A stretch of DNA of 64,000 nt from Neorhizobium galegae (GTDB lineage: Bacteria; Pseudomonadota; Alphaproteobacteria; Rhizobiales; Rhizobiaceae). Location of the stretch: the NCBI RefSeq assembly GCF_017877055.1, contig NZ_JAGIPG010000002.1, positions 310,001-374,000 of the forward strand, given 5' to 3'. The notes beneath the pieces were generated by a model that saw only the letters and a program-made list of their open reading frames with translations, had not been told where the DNA came from and made no database searches. Every line of letters starts with the position of its first letter. Position 1 is the stretch's first letter. Below, piece by piece: positions 47,642 to 57,349 of the stretch. A program made the position numbers and the translations under genes.

Positions 47642-48625
47642 ATGCTCGCCCGTCTTCTTTCCAGTTCCAAGCGCGCCTTCACCTCCCTCGACGAAAAGGA
47701 AATCCTGGCGCTCGCCATCGCGTCGGAAGAGGAGGATGCGCGGATCTATCTCGCCTATGCGGATAATCTCAAGGATCAGTTCCCGTCATCCGCCAAAGTG
47801 TTCGAAGACATGGCGGAGGTCGAGCAGACCCACAAGAACATGCTGATCGAGATGTACCGCTCGCGCTTCGGAGAGCGCATTCCGCTGATCCGCCGCGAGC
47901 ATGTAAGGGGTTTCTACGAACGCAAGCCGGACTGGCTGACCCGCAACCTGCCGCTCGACACTATCCGGGAACAGGCGGAAGCCATGGAACAACAGGCCTT
48001 CCGGTTTTATACCGAGGCGGCAAAACAGGTCTCCGACGCGTCGACGCGGCAATTGCTCGGCGATCTGGCGATTGCCGAGCAGGGGCACGAGGATATCGCC
48101 CGCATGCTCGGCGACAAGCACGTGACCGACGACGTGAAGACCGAGGAAGACGAAACCGCCCGCCGTCAATTCATTCTCACCTATGTGCAGCCGGGCCTCG
48201 CAGGCCTGATGGACGGATCGGTGTCGACATTGGCGCCGATCTTCGCGGCGGCCTTTGCGACCGGCGACACCTGGTCGACGTTCCTCATCGGCCTGTCGGC
48301 CTCGGTCGGCGCGGGCATTTCCATGGGCTTTACCGAAGCGGCACACGACGACGGCAAGATTTCCGGCCGCGGCTCGCCGATCAAGCGCGGGTTTGCCTCC
48401 GGCATCATGACGGCGCTCGGCGGCCTCGGCCACACGCTGCCTTACCTCATCCCACATTTCTGGACCGCGACCATCGTCGCCGCGATCATCGTCTTCTTCG
48501 AACTCTGGGCGATCGCCTTCATCCAGAACCGCTATATGGAAACACCATTCCTCAGGGCGGTCGTCCAGGTGGTGTTCGGCGGTTCGCTGGTGCTCGCCGC
48601 AGGCATTCTGATCGGGAATGGGTGA
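47642..48625 (+). CDS. mbfA: membrane-bound ferritin / iron exporter MbfA
   Basis: This 327-residue fusion has an N-terminal rubrerythrin-like di-iron domain (about 18-160) with ExxH metal pairs in EVEQTHK (about 59-65) and AIAEQGHED, and a C-terminal VIT1/CCC1-like membrane domain (about 180-327) with five or so helices (GLMDGSVSTLAPIFAAAFAT, GISMGFTEAAHDDGK). In Agrobacterium and Bradyrhizobium, MbfA exports iron and protects from iron and peroxide stress under Irr control. The ICE upstream fits. All motifs look intact. Confidence 0.93.
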   Translation: MLARLLSSSKRAFTSLDEKEILALAIASEEEDARIYLAYADNLKDQFPSSAKVFEDMAEVEQTHKNMLIEMYRSRFGERIPLIRREHVRGFYERKPDWLTRNLPLDTIREQAEAMEQQAFRFYTEAAKQVSDASTRQLLGDLAIAEQGHEDIARMLGDKHVTDDVKTEEDETARRQFILTYVQPGLAGLMDGSVSTLAPIFAAAFATGDTWSTFLIGLSASVGAGISMGFTEAAHDDGKISGRGSPIKRGFASGIMTALGGLGHTLPYLIPHFWTATIVAAIIVFFELWAIAFIQNRYMETPFLRAVVQVVFGGSLVLAAGILIGNG

Positions 48626-48647
48626 GAAGCGGTCGGGCGGAGCCCGA

Positions 48648-48672
48648 GCAATCGATCCGGTGAATCGATTGC
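48648..48672. repeat. 9-bp-arm hairpin downstream of mbfA
   Basis: GCAATCGAT and its inverse are separated by 7 bp, without a T-run. The following stretch to about 48780 contains two CCTGAGC-type short repeats. It may be a REP-like element. Confidence 0.5.
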
Positions 48673-48792
48673 AGCTTCGAACGCCCTGAGCCCAAAGCGA
48701 AGGGCCGGGATCCGGTGCGTCAAACTCCCTGAGCTCAAACGCGAGCTCGAGTCTCCCGATGAGGTGCCCCAGGTCTGCTGACGAGCCCCGGC

Positions 48793-50457
48793 TCAAGCCG
48801 CCGCTTGCGGCGCCTTGACCCGCGGCACCTCGAGCGAAAACACCGCGCCACCGTCGTTGCGAGTGGTGAACTGCCCGCCGAGTTGCTTGACGAAATTGGC
48901 GATCAGTTTGCTGCCCATGCCGCCGGCCCGGCCGAAGGCCTCGATGCCCGGCCCGTCGTCGCGGATGACGAGGTTCAGATTGTCGCCATCTTCACGAAGT
49001 TCGACGGAAAGCCTGCCGCTCTGGCGGCCGGCAAAGGCATATTTGAACGAGTTGGAAACGACCTCGTTGATGATCATGCCAAGCGGCAGGGCCTGTTCGC
49101 GATCGACGGTGAGCGCCTGTAGCCTGAGGTCGAGCACGACAGGCGTCTCGTAGCCCGAGGCGATGTCGGTGATCAGCTTGGTCGCATAGGGCGCCACCTC
49201 GACCTGTTCGAACTGGTCGTTCTGGTAGATCTGCTCATGCACGGCGATCATTGCGGCGATGCGCCTCGCCATGTCGTCGCGCGCTTCGACAGGCAGTGCC
49301 TGCAGCCGCACGAGCGCCAGCACCGCCTGGAGATTGTTCTTCACCCGGTGATGAATTTCCCGCAGCAGGAAGCGGTTGCGCTCCACCGCCTGCTCCAGTT
49401 CTTCGTTGCGGACCGCGGTGCGATAGAGAAGGCGGTTGATCCAGAAGGCGCCGAGGACCAGCAGCGCCATCAGCGGCAGCATGACCAGCGTGTCCGAAAA
49501 GAGATTGCGCCAGAACTGGTCGAGAACTTCCTGCCGTGCGATCGCCGCAAGGGCGATGAGCGGCCAGCCGGAGACCTTCCAGAAGGCGACGATGCGGGCA
49601 TGGCCGTCGATCGGCGAGACCGGACTATGGTAGAAGCCGGAGGGCATTTGACGCGTCATCGGGTACCACGCGGTCGTACTGAGATCGATCGGGCGGGTTG
49701 TCGCCGGCCGTCGGGCCATCAGCCACCCGTCATCCTTGATGATCAAAATCGTCGAGTTCGGCCCGAGCCCCATCGAGGCCCAGAAACCGTCCAGGCTCTC
49801 GTTCGGGATGGTAATGCTGGCGATGCCCCGGAAAATCCCGTCTCGCTCGATCCGCCGTGCGACGGTGAAGGATGGCTTGCCGGCAAGGTCGTTGTCGAGC
49901 AGCCGGGTGAAACTCAGCTCCTGGCCATCCCTCAGGCTGCTGAAGTATGCGCGCTCGCTGTGATTGTCGGATGCATTTCCAGAGGCATTGCCACCGGCAC
50001 TGGAAAAGCGGACTACGCCGGTGTCATCCAGAAGCGAATATTGAAAACCCGCCGGCAGTTGGCCGACAGCCCGCGACAGGTCGGCCGCAAGACCGGGCGA
50101 GCCATCGATCGGCCTGTCTCTCACCTCGGTCCCAATACGCCGCAGGGCTTGGTCGCTTGCTTCGATCATCCATTCCAGGTGGGCCGCGACCACATGCGCA
50201 GACGAGAGTGCGCGAGCTTCGCCTTCCTTCAGGGCAGTTTGGTAGTTTTCGAGGACAATAAGGCCGGCGACCGCCAGCAGGGCGACGGTGAACAGGCCGG
50301 TCAGCAGGATCGGGAGGGCGGGCCTCGTTGCACGGGGCGCGCGTAGCAGACCTGGTTTCACATCGTCACGCACAACCCGCTCCGGTTTCAGAGATTCCCT
50401 CCTAGCAGGTTGGGTGCGTCGGGGAAATGTCTTCCGACAAGGCGATACCAAAAACAT
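48793..50457 (-). CDS. sensor histidine kinase, dCache periplasmic domain and HisKA_2/HATPase
   Basis: This 554-residue inner-membrane kinase has a first helix (about 48-70), a periplasmic dCache-like sensor (about 80-330), a second helix (about 335-355), and a cytoplasmic HisKA_2 dimerisation domain with phospho-acceptor His near 370 in REIHHRVKNNLQ. The HATPase domain follows (NEVVSNSFKYAF, DDGPGIE, GGMGSKLI). The HisKA_2 family is common in alphaproteobacteria. No response regulator is adjacent. The ATG at 50457 gives a 47-residue N-terminal tail; a later start is possible. Confidence 0.9.
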   Translation of the reverse strand: MFLVSPCRKTFPRRTQPARRESLKPERVVRDDVKPGLLRAPRATRPALPILLTGLFTVALLAVAGLIVLENYQTALKEGEARALSSAHVVAAHLEWMIEASDQALRRIGTEVRDRPIDGSPGLAADLSRAVGQLPAGFQYSLLDDTGVVRFSSAGGNASGNASDNHSERAYFSSLRDGQELSFTRLLDNDLAGKPSFTVARRIERDGIFRGIASITIPNESLDGFWASMGLGPNSTILIIKDDGWLMARRPATTRPIDLSTTAWYPMTRQMPSGFYHSPVSPIDGHARIVAFWKVSGWPLIALAAIARQEVLDQFWRNLFSDTLVMLPLMALLVLGAFWINRLLYRTAVRNEELEQAVERNRFLLREIHHRVKNNLQAVLALVRLQALPVEARDDMARRIAAMIAVHEQIYQNDQFEQVEVAPYATKLITDIASGYETPVVLDLRLQALTVDREQALPLGMIINEVVSNSFKYAFAGRQSGRLSVELREDGDNLNLVIRDDGPGIEAFGRAGGMGSKLIANFVKQLGGQFTTRNDGGAVFSLEVPRVKAPQAAA

Positions 50458-50512
50458 TCGCCCGCAACCTTAGAGATGCGGGCGAGTGTTGAGTCGTACT
50501 CAAGGGTGCATG

Positions 50513-51127
50513 TTATTTCAACGCGCCGACCAGCAGGTCGCGGCCGTTTTCGATGGTGACCCAGCGTCCCGTGTTGAACGAGGCCTGACGCTTCAGGAAG
50601 GTGTAGGGCGTCGCAAACCAGGGCTTCACCTCGTTATCGAGGTTGTCCAGAATGAAATCCCCGTCGGACGTGCGCAATGTCAGGACCGCATGGCCTTCGC
50701 CGTCAGGCTTGCGGACGACGGTCATCAGGAGATCGGAAAGGGCAAAACCCTGCGCCGCCAGTTCCTTGCGCTTCTCGAGCGCAAAGTCCTCGCAATCGGC
50801 GAAATTGGTCGGATAGCTCCAGACCTCTTCGCGGCCGTAGACTTCCTTGTCCGTCTTGGCGATGTAGCGGGCGTTGACAGCCCGGTTGATCTGACGGACG
50901 GCAGTCCAGCCTTTTGCGCTGATCTTGGGGGAAGGGGCAGAACGGCTCTTGATGGAACATTCCGCCGCATATTTCTGGCAGAATTCGTAATGGCCGATCG
51001 GCTGGGAAGTGACGGCGCCGGTGACCATTGCGGCCATTGGCCTTGGAGCCGGAACTGCAGCACTCACTGGTACAAGTACGCTAACTAGGATCACGGCGAA
51101 CCGCCGCGCCTGCAAGGCTATCTTCAT
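50513..51127 (-). CDS. bacterial transglutaminase-like cysteine protease (BTLCP)
   Basis: This 204-residue exported protein has a signal peptide (MKIALQARRFAVILVSVLVP then VSA) and a BTLCP domain with Cys112 (FADCEDFALEKR), His146 (GEGHAVLTLR) and Asp161 (ILDNLDNE), the full catalytic triad. In other proteobacteria LapG-type relatives cleave adhesins; here no LapA/LapD-like gene is near, so the target is unknown. The upstream leader is AT-rich with a good promoter space. Confidence 0.86.
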   Translation of the reverse strand: MKIALQARRFAVILVSVLVPVSAAVPAPRPMAAMVTGAVTSQPIGHYEFCQKYAAECSIKSRSAPSPKISAKGWTAVRQINRAVNARYIAKTDKEVYGREEVWSYPTNFADCEDFALEKRKELAAQGFALSDLLMTVVRKPDGEGHAVLTLRTSDGDFILDNLDNEVKPWFATPYTFLKRQASFNTGRWVTIENGRDLLVGALK

Positions 51128-51257
51128 GGACCCGTCCCTTCAAATCCTAATGAAACGTTAAGGGCGGACGGGAGAAAGAGTCAATCGGTGACTTTTGTTA
51201 ACGGGTCATCGCTCGCATTATGGTTAAGGCTGCAACATTTTTGTCTCAGCCCAAAAT

Positions 51258-52061
51258 TTAATCATTAAATATTAGGGCCAAGACCGCAGCTCGCAATTTT
51301 TCGATGTCCTGGGGCCTCGAGAGCCGGTGATCTCCGTCCCGGATCAGCGTCAGGACGACATCATCGGCCGGCAGAAATTCGATGAGCTTCAGCGCGTGGG
51401 CGTAGGGCACGTCCGGGTCCTTCATGCCCTGCAGGATGTGGACCGAGCAGCCGGTCTCTATAATCCCGGTCATGACCAGGTTTAGACGGCCGTCCTCGAT
51501 GAGGGCGCGCGTATAGATGTTGGGTTCGGGACTGTACTCGGAATGCTCCTCGAAATAGCCGCGCTCGGCAAGCGACTGCCGCTCGACCTCGGTGAGATTG
51601 GGCTCGATGAGTTCCGCCGTGAAATCCGGTGCCGGCGCAATCAGCACGATGCCGTCGATCTTCGCAGCCTTTTTTCGCTTCCTCAGTTCCTGCACGAGGC
51701 GCAGTGCGATCCAGCCGCCCATCGAAGAGCCGACAAGGATGACCCGTTTCGGCTTGATGTCGTCGAGAACGGCGATTGCCTCCTCCAGCCAGCGCGAGAT
51801 CGTGCCCTCGCGGAAGGCGCCGCCGGAGATGCCGTGGCCCGAATAGTCGAACCGGATCGAGGCAAGCCCGAGCTCGCCGGCAAGCGCGTCGAGCTCGACG
51901 GCCTTGGTGCCCGCCATGTCCGACCGGTAGCCGCCGAGCCAGACGAAAGCTGGTCCGGACTTCTTCTTGAGCGCTGCCCGTTGGATGACGGCAATCTGCC
52001 GCGCCCCGGCTCCGGAGCCGACGGTGATCGTTCTGCGAGTGAGGCTGGCTGTGTCGGTCAT
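51258..52061 (-). CDS. alpha/beta hydrolase
   Basis: This 267-residue cytosolic hydrolase has nucleophile Ser113 in GSSMGGW and a probable His near 246 in DGDHRLSRPQD, and the oxyanion-loop WLGGYRSDMAGTKA. The pattern SIRFDYSGHGISGG recalls the mycophenolic-acid-glucuronide-esterase/ABHD10-like family. The substrate is unknown. It diverges from infC, with a 181-bp spacer. Confidence 0.84.
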   Translation of the reverse strand: MTDTASLTRRTITVGSGAGARQIAVIQRAALKKKSGPAFVWLGGYRSDMAGTKAVELDALAGELGLASIRFDYSGHGISGGAFREGTISRWLEEAIAVLDDIKPKRVILVGSSMGGWIALRLVQELRKRKKAAKIDGIVLIAPAPDFTAELIEPNLTEVERQSLAERGYFEEHSEYSPEPNIYTRALIEDGRLNLVMTGIIETGCSVHILQGMKDPDVPYAHALKLIEFLPADDVVLTLIRDGDHRLSRPQDIEKLRAAVLALIFND

Positions 52062-52242
52062 GGCGGAATCCCTGGGTTTTGCCGCGCTTATAAAACAGAT
52101 TTTTAGGCATCCGACAGCAGGTGATTTTTTCGCAGGCCTGTGCTATTGACTTCGCCGTAGCGATCACGACATTCCCGTCGGCCGCAAGCCGGACGCTCTC
52201 GATGTGTCGCTGCGGTCCGAAACAATCTAGGAGAATACGACC

Positions 52243-52779
52243 ATCCGCAGACCATTCAAAACCGATGCCCCTGTAAAGGACGGGCCTCGCTCCAACCGGG
52301 AAATCCGCATTCCCAAGGTCCAGCTCATCGATGCCGAAGGTGTGAACCTTGGTATCGTTCCGACCGAGCAGGCCCTCAAGATGGCTGAGGATGCGGGCCT
52401 CGATCTCGTCGAGATCTCGCCGAACACCGAACCGCCGGTGTGCAAGATCCTCGACCTGGGCAAGCTGAAATACGCGAACCAGAAGAAAGCGGCAGAAGCC
52501 CGCAAGAAGCAGAAGATCGTCGAAATCAAAGAAATCAAGATGCGTCCCAACATCGACACGCATGACTATGACGTGAAGATGAAGGCGATGAACCGCTTCT
52601 TTGAAGAGGGCGACAAGGTCAAGGTGACGCTGAAGTTCCGCGGCCGCGAAATGGCCCACCAGGAACTCGGCATGAAGCTTTTGCTTCAGGTAAAGGACGA
52701 CACCACGGAAATCGCCAAGGTAGAAGCCGAGCCGAAGCTTGAGGGCCGCCAGATGATGATGGTGCTGGCGCCGAAATAA
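52243..52779 (+). CDS. infC: translation initiation factor IF-3 (ATC start codon)
   Basis: This 178-residue protein starts at ATC 52243, with AGGAG 9 nt upstream and the native N-terminus [20 protein letters not shown]. No ATG or GTG gives this start; the first GTG in frame is 33 codons later inside the N-domain. The N-domain (about 15-80) and C-domain (about 90-178, with [20 protein letters not shown]) are intact. IF-3 discriminates against non-standard starts, so an ATC start on its own gene allows autoregulation. It is first in infC-rpmI-rplT. Confidence 0.93.
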   Translation: MRRPFKTDAPVKDGPRSNREIRIPKVQLIDAEGVNLGIVPTEQALKMAEDAGLDLVEISPNTEPPVCKILDLGKLKYANQKKAAEARKKQKIVEIKEIKMRPNIDTHDYDVKMKAMNRFFEEGDKVKVTLKFRGREMAHQELGMKLLLQVKDDTTEIAKVEAEPKLEGRQMMMVLAPK

Positions 52780-52975
52780 GCGCCCACCGTTTACCTTTAG
52801 CGGATTTGCCGGCATTTCGGCCGGGCTTTTGCCGCGTTTTTCTTTCCCATTGCGCTTTTGACCGACTGCGGTTATAAGCGCGCGTTCCGAACGGTCCGGC
52901 AGGGCATGCCGTGGCTGTTCTAAATGCTTGAAACCAGCATCGTCTGTGGTTTCGATACAAAACTGGAGTAGCAAA

Positions 52976-53179
52976 ATGCCCAAGATGAAGACGAAATCGG
53001 CTGCCAAGAAGCGGTTCAAGATCACCGCGACCGGCAAAGTCGTTGCAGCCGCCGCTGGCAAGCGCCACGGCATGATCAAGCGGTCCAACAAGTTCATCCG
53101 CGATGCGCGCGGAACGATGATCCTTGCCGAACCCGATGGCAAGAAGGTTATCAAGAACTACCTGCCGAACGGTCTCTGA
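52976..53179 (+). CDS. rpmI: 50S ribosomal protein L35
   Basis: This 67-residue basic protein starts [20 protein letters not shown] and matches L35. It binds 23S rRNA. The gene is 196 bp after infC and 39 bp before rplT. The spacer holds a 7-bp hairpin (52930-52953) before the ribosome site, in the position where L20 control is known in other bacteria. Confidence 0.95.
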   Translation: MPKMKTKSAAKKRFKITATGKVVAAAAGKRHGMIKRSNKFIRDARGTMILAEPDGKKVIKNYLPNGL

Positions 53180-53218
53180 GACCCTCGTCACTTTTGGATC
53201 AGTTAAGGAGATCATGAC

Positions 53219-53623
53219 ATGGCACGCGTAAAACGGGGCGTCACTTCCCGCGCCAAGCACACCAAGACTTTGAAGGCAGCCAAGGGCTTCTACGGCCGCC
53301 GCAAGAATACGATCCGGGCCGCCAAGGCTGCCGTCGATCGTTCGCGTCAGTTCGCCACCCGCGACCGTCGCGTCAAGAAGCGCAATTTCCGCGCCCTGTG
53401 GATCCAGCGTATCAACGCTGCCGTCCGCGAATTCGGCCTCACCTACGGCCGCTTCATCGACGGCCTGAACAAGGCTGGCATCGAAGTCGACCGCAAGGTT
53501 CTCTCCGACATGGCAATCCATGAGCCGGAAGCATTCGGTGTTCTGGTTGCCGCCTCGAAGAAGGCTCTTGAGTATCTCAAGGACGCCGGCACCACCAACG
53601 AGTTTGAAAGCGCGGTTCGTTAA
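53219..53623 (+). CDS. rplT: 50S ribosomal protein L20
   Basis: This 134-residue protein starts [20 protein letters not shown] and has the [11 protein letters not shown] and [11 protein letters not shown] segments of L20. It is needed early in 50S assembly and in other bacteria represses its own operon by binding the leader. Its stop codon TAA is the first three bases of a hairpin arm that competes with a terminator before pheS. Confidence 0.96.
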   Translation: MARVKRGVTSRAKHTKTLKAAKGFYGRRKNTIRAAKAAVDRSRQFATRDRRVKKRNFRALWIQRINAAVREFGLTYGRFIDGLNKAGIEVDRKVLSDMAIHEPEAFGVLVAASKKALEYLKDAGTTNEFESAVR

Positions 53624-53662
53624 CCAGCGCTTCCCAAGCTTATTAGCTCTATTGATTTTGGG

Positions 53663-53698
53663 AAACCCGCGCTGGTTACGGCTGGCGCGGGTTTTTCT
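53663..53698 (+). terminator. rplT/pheS attenuator-type terminator
   Basis: AAACCCGCGC pairs with GCGCGGGTTT (10 bp, 12-nt loop) and is followed by a T-run to 53698. An alternative pairing, 53621-53636 with 53659-53678, uses part of the same bases and would prevent it. Confidence 0.85.
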
Positions 53699-53752
53699 TT
53701 TGCCCGTCACGTCCTCGCTATACACCTCGCCGAGCATCAAACGGAAAAAATC

Positions 53753-54835
53753 ATGTCCGATCTGGAAAACCTGAAAACTTCGCTTCTGGCGGAAATCGCC
53801 GGCGCCGGTGACGAGGCGGCGATCGAGGCCGTGCGCGTCGGCGCGCTTGGCAAGAAGGGCTCCGTCTCCGAGCTCCTGAAGACGCTGGGCTCGATGTCGG
53901 CGGAAGAGCGCCAGACCCGCGGTGCTGCGATCAACGCACTGAAGAACGAGATCACCGACGCCATCACCGAGCGCAAGACGGTGCTGAAGGATGCGGCGAT
54001 CGAGGCGCGCCTCAAGGCAGAGACGGTCGACGTCTCGCTGCCGGTGCGCTCCTCGCCTGCCGAGCGCGGCCGCATCCATCCGATCAGCCAGATCGTCGAC
54101 GAAATCACCGCCATCTTCGGCGACATGGGTTTCTCCATCGCCGAAGGCCCGGACGTCGAGACCGACTACTACAATTTCACGGCGCTCAACTTCCCCGAAG
54201 GCCACCCGGCCCGCGAGATGCACGATACCTTCTTCTTCCAGCCCGACGAGAACGGCGAGCGCAAGGTTCTGCGCACCCACACCTCGCCGGTGCAGGTGCG
54301 CACCATGGAGGCGCAGAAGCCGCCGATCCGCATCATCATCCCGGGCAAGACCTATCGTCAGGACAGCGACGCAACCCATTCGCCGATGTTCCACCAGGTC
54401 GAGGGCTTGGTCGTCGATCGCAAGTCGCATGTCGGCAACATGCGCTGGATCCTCGAAGAGTTCTGCAAGGCCTTCTTCGAGGTCGACAGCGTCACCATGC
54501 GCTTCCGCCCGTCCTTCTTCCCGTTCACCGAACCGAGCTTCGAAGTGGACATCCAGTGCGACCGCTCCGGCCCGATCGTCAAGTTCGGCGAAGGCACCGA
54601 CTGGATGGAAATTTTGGGCTGCGGCATGGTGCACCCGAACGTGCTGCGCTCCGGCGGGCTCGATCCGGACGAGTTCCAGGGTTTTGCCTGGGGCATGGGT
54701 CTCGACCGCATCGCCATGCTGAAATACGGCATGCCGGACCTGCGCGACTTCTTCAACGCCGACGTCCGCTGGATGAACCACTACGGTTTCCGCCCGCTCG
54801 ACATGCCGACGCTGTTCGGCGGCCTCAGCGCGTAA
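53753..54835 (+). CDS. pheS: phenylalanyl-tRNA synthetase alpha subunit
   Basis: This 360-residue class II synthetase subunit has an N-terminal coiled coil (about 1-85) and the catalytic domain with motif 1 (near [20 protein letters not shown]), motif 2 (RVHSSPV-like [11 protein letters not shown]) and motif 3 ([16 protein letters not shown], about 326-341). It pairs with PheT to form the alpha2-beta2 enzyme. It follows an attenuator-type structure after rplT and precedes pheT by 13 bp. Confidence 0.97.
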   Translation: MSDLENLKTSLLAEIAGAGDEAAIEAVRVGALGKKGSVSELLKTLGSMSAEERQTRGAAINALKNEITDAITERKTVLKDAAIEARLKAETVDVSLPVRSSPAERGRIHPISQIVDEITAIFGDMGFSIAEGPDVETDYYNFTALNFPEGHPAREMHDTFFFQPDENGERKVLRTHTSPVQVRTMEAQKPPIRIIIPGKTYRQDSDATHSPMFHQVEGLVVDRKSHVGNMRWILEEFCKAFFEVDSVTMRFRPSFFPFTEPSFEVDIQCDRSGPIVKFGEGTDWMEILGCGMVHPNVLRSGGLDPDEFQGFAWGMGLDRIAMLKYGMPDLRDFFNADVRWMNHYGFRPLDMPTLFGGLSA

Positions 54836-54848
54836 GGGAGAAACGACC

Positions 54849-57272
54849 ATGAAATTCACACTCTCCTGGCTGAAGGATCATCTGGAAACGGATGCGACCC
54901 TCAATGAAATCTGCGAACGCCTGACGGCGATCGGTCTCGAAGTCGAGGATGTCGACGACAAGGCGGCCTACAAGCCGTTCGTCATCGCCAGGGTCCTCTC
55001 CGCCGAAAAGCACCCGTCCGCGGATCGCCTCAAGGTGCTGATGGTCGATGCCGGCGACGGCAAGCCGGTACAGGTCGTCTGCGGTGCGCCGAATGCGCGC
55101 GCCGGTCTGGTCGGCGCGTTTGCGAAACCCGGCACTTACGTTCCGGGGATCGACGTGACGCTGGCCGTCGGCAATATCCGCGGCGTCGAAAGCCATGGCA
55201 TGATGTGCTCGGAAAAAGAGCTCGACATGTCGGACAATCACGACGGCATCATCGATCTGCCCGAGGATGCGCCGGTCGGCAGCCCGTTCGCTTCCTATGC
55301 CGGCCTCGACGACCCGGTCATCGAGATCAACCTGACACCGAACCGTCCGGACTGCACCTCGATCCACGGCATCGCCCGCGATCTGGCGGCTTCAGGTCTC
55401 GGCACGCTGAAGCCGCAGGCAAAGCCGGACTTCAGGACCGAAGGCGAGACCTCGGTCGGCCTCAAGATCGTGCTCGACGACGAGCGGCTCTGCCCCGGTT
55501 TCGGTCTGCGCCTCGTGCGCGGCGTCAGGAACGGGCCGAGCCCGCTCTGGCTGCAGCAGCGGCTGAAGGCGATCGGCCTCCGCCCGATCAACGCGCTGGT
55601 CGATATCACCAATTTCATGACCTTCGACCACGGCCGGCCGATGCACGTCTTCGACGCCGCCAAGGTCAAGGGCGACCTGACGGTGCGCCGCGCATTGGAC
55701 GGCGAGACGGTGCTGGCGCTCGATACCCGCGAATACAAGCTGAACCCCAACAACGTCGTCATATCAGACGACAATGGCGTCGAGTCGATCGGCGGCATCA
55801 TGGGTGGCGAACATTCCGGCTGCGACGAAAACACCGTCGATGTTCTGATCGAATCGGCTCTCTGGGACCCGATCAACATCGCCAAGTCCGGCCGTTCGCT
55901 CGGCATCATCACCGATGCGCGCTACCGGTTCGAGCGCGGCGTCGATCCGGAATACATGGTGCCCGGTCTTGACCGCACCACCCAGCTGGTGCTGGAACTC
56001 TGCGGCGGCGTGGCCGCGCAAGCGAAGGTCGTCGGTTACAAGGGCCATCAGCCGAAGGTCGTCGATTTCCCCTATTCGGAAGTGAAGCGCCTGACCGGCC
56101 TCGAAGTCTCGACAGAGGAAAGCCGCCATATCCTGACGCGCCTCGGCTTCGTCGTTGAAGGTTCCGGCGACCGCGTCTCTGTGACCGTTCCGTCCTGGCG
56201 GCCGGATGTCGACGGCAAGGCCGATCTCGTCGAAGAGGTCATGCGCATCCATGGGGTCGACCAGATCAAGCCTGAGCCGATCGAGAAACTGTCGAGCGTC
56301 AATGGCAAGATCCTGACGACCCTGCAGATCCGCACCCGCACCGCCAAGCGGGCGCTCGCCTCGCGCGGCATGCTGGAAGCGGTCACCTGGTCGTTCATTC
56401 CGGAAGACCAGGCAAAGCTCTTCGGCGGCGGCGCCCATGCACTGAAGCTCGCCAACCCGATCGCATCAGACATGTCCGACATGCGGCCGTCGCTTCTGCC
56501 GGGCCTGCTCTCCGCAGCGCAACGCAATGCCGACAAGGGCTTTGGCGACGTGGCGATCTTCGAAGTCTCCGGCACCTACGAAAACGACAGGCCGGAAGGC
56601 CAGCGCCGCGTTGCCGGCGGCATCCGCCGCGGCACGGCCTCGATCAACGGCACCGGCCGTCTCTGGTCGAACAATGCCAAGGGCGGCGGCAAGCCGGTCG
56701 ATGTCTTCGATGCCAAGGCCGATGCGCTGGCGGTGCTCGAAGCCTGCGGCCTGCCGATGGGCAATGTGCAGATCGAGAAGGGCGCACCGGAATGGTATCA
56801 TCCCGGCCGTTCCGGCACGATCAAGATGGGTCCGAAAGTCGTGCTCGGTTATTTCGGTGAGTTCCACCCGAAGACGCTGGGCGCCCTGGACGTCTCCGGC
56901 GCGCTTTGTGGTTTCGAGGTCTTCCTCGATGCCATGCCCGAGCCGAAGAAGAAGGCGACCCGCACCAAGCCGCCGCTGGAGCTTTCACCCTTCCAGGTGG
57001 TCAAGCGCGACTTCGCTTTCGTGGTTTCGAGCGATGTGGAAGCCGGCGCGATCGTCAAGGCGGCGGTGACCGCTGACCGCAAGCTGATCACCGGCGTCAA
57101 CGTCTTCGACGTGTTCGAAGGCGCATCGCTCGGCGAGGGCCGCAAGTCGGTGGCGATCGAAGTGCTGATCCAGCCGGTCGAGCGCACGCTGACCGACGAG
57201 GATTTCGACGCACTGACCGGCAAGATCGTCGCCAATGTCGAAAAGACCACAGGCGGCACTTTGCGCGCCTGA
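54849..57272 (+). CDS. pheT: phenylalanyl-tRNA synthetase beta subunit
   Basis: This 807-residue subunit has an N-terminal tRNA-binding domain (about 40-150), B3/B4 editing domain (about 210-390), B5 (about 400-470), the catalytic-like core and the C-terminal anticodon-binding (FDX-ACB) domain (about 715-807, [20 protein letters not shown]). The length is normal. ATG 54849 has GGGAGAAACG upstream. It forms the heterotetramer with PheS and is followed by a terminator. Confidence 0.97.
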   Translation: MKFTLSWLKDHLETDATLNEICERLTAIGLEVEDVDDKAAYKPFVIARVLSAEKHPSADRLKVLMVDAGDGKPVQVVCGAPNARAGLVGAFAKPGTYVPGIDVTLAVGNIRGVESHGMMCSEKELDMSDNHDGIIDLPEDAPVGSPFASYAGLDDPVIEINLTPNRPDCTSIHGIARDLAASGLGTLKPQAKPDFRTEGETSVGLKIVLDDERLCPGFGLRLVRGVRNGPSPLWLQQRLKAIGLRPINALVDITNFMTFDHGRPMHVFDAAKVKGDLTVRRALDGETVLALDTREYKLNPNNVVISDDNGVESIGGIMGGEHSGCDENTVDVLIESALWDPINIAKSGRSLGIITDARYRFERGVDPEYMVPGLDRTTQLVLELCGGVAAQAKVVGYKGHQPKVVDFPYSEVKRLTGLEVSTEESRHILTRLGFVVEGSGDRVSVTVPSWRPDVDGKADLVEEVMRIHGVDQIKPEPIEKLSSVNGKILTTLQIRTRTAKRALASRGMLEAVTWSFIPEDQAKLFGGGAHALKLANPIASDMSDMRPSLLPGLLSAAQRNADKGFGDVAIFEVSGTYENDRPEGQRRVAGGIRRGTASINGTGRLWSNNAKGGGKPVDVFDAKADALAVLEACGLPMGNVQIEKGAPEWYHPGRSGTIKMGPKVVLGYFGEFHPKTLGALDVSGALCGFEVFLDAMPEPKKKATRTKPPLELSPFQVVKRDFAFVVSSDVEAGAIVKAAVTADRKLITGVNVFDVFEGASLGEGRKSVAIEVLIQPVERTLTDEDFDALTGKIVANVEKTTGGTLRA

Positions 57273-57302
57273 AACGGGTGGCCTGAATCATCTCCGAAAG
57301 AT

Positions 57303-57338
57303 AGCCTGCCTCACGGATGATGTGGGGCAGGCTTTTTG
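57303..57338 (+). terminator. terminator after pheT
   Basis: AGCCTGCC pairs with GGCAGGCT (8 bp), followed by TTTTT. It ends 12 bp before the next gene's start. Confidence 0.8.
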
Positions 57339-57349
57339 TTGGAGGAACG

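Noticed and set aside
52342..52779. infC starting at GTG 52342
   Set aside because: It would delete the first 33 residues including the conserved N-terminus; the ATC start with its ribosome site fits the family.
52858..52878. TTGACC ... TTATAA as a rpmI promoter
   Set aside because: The spacing between the two boxes is only about 8-10 bp, too short for a normal sigma-70 promoter.
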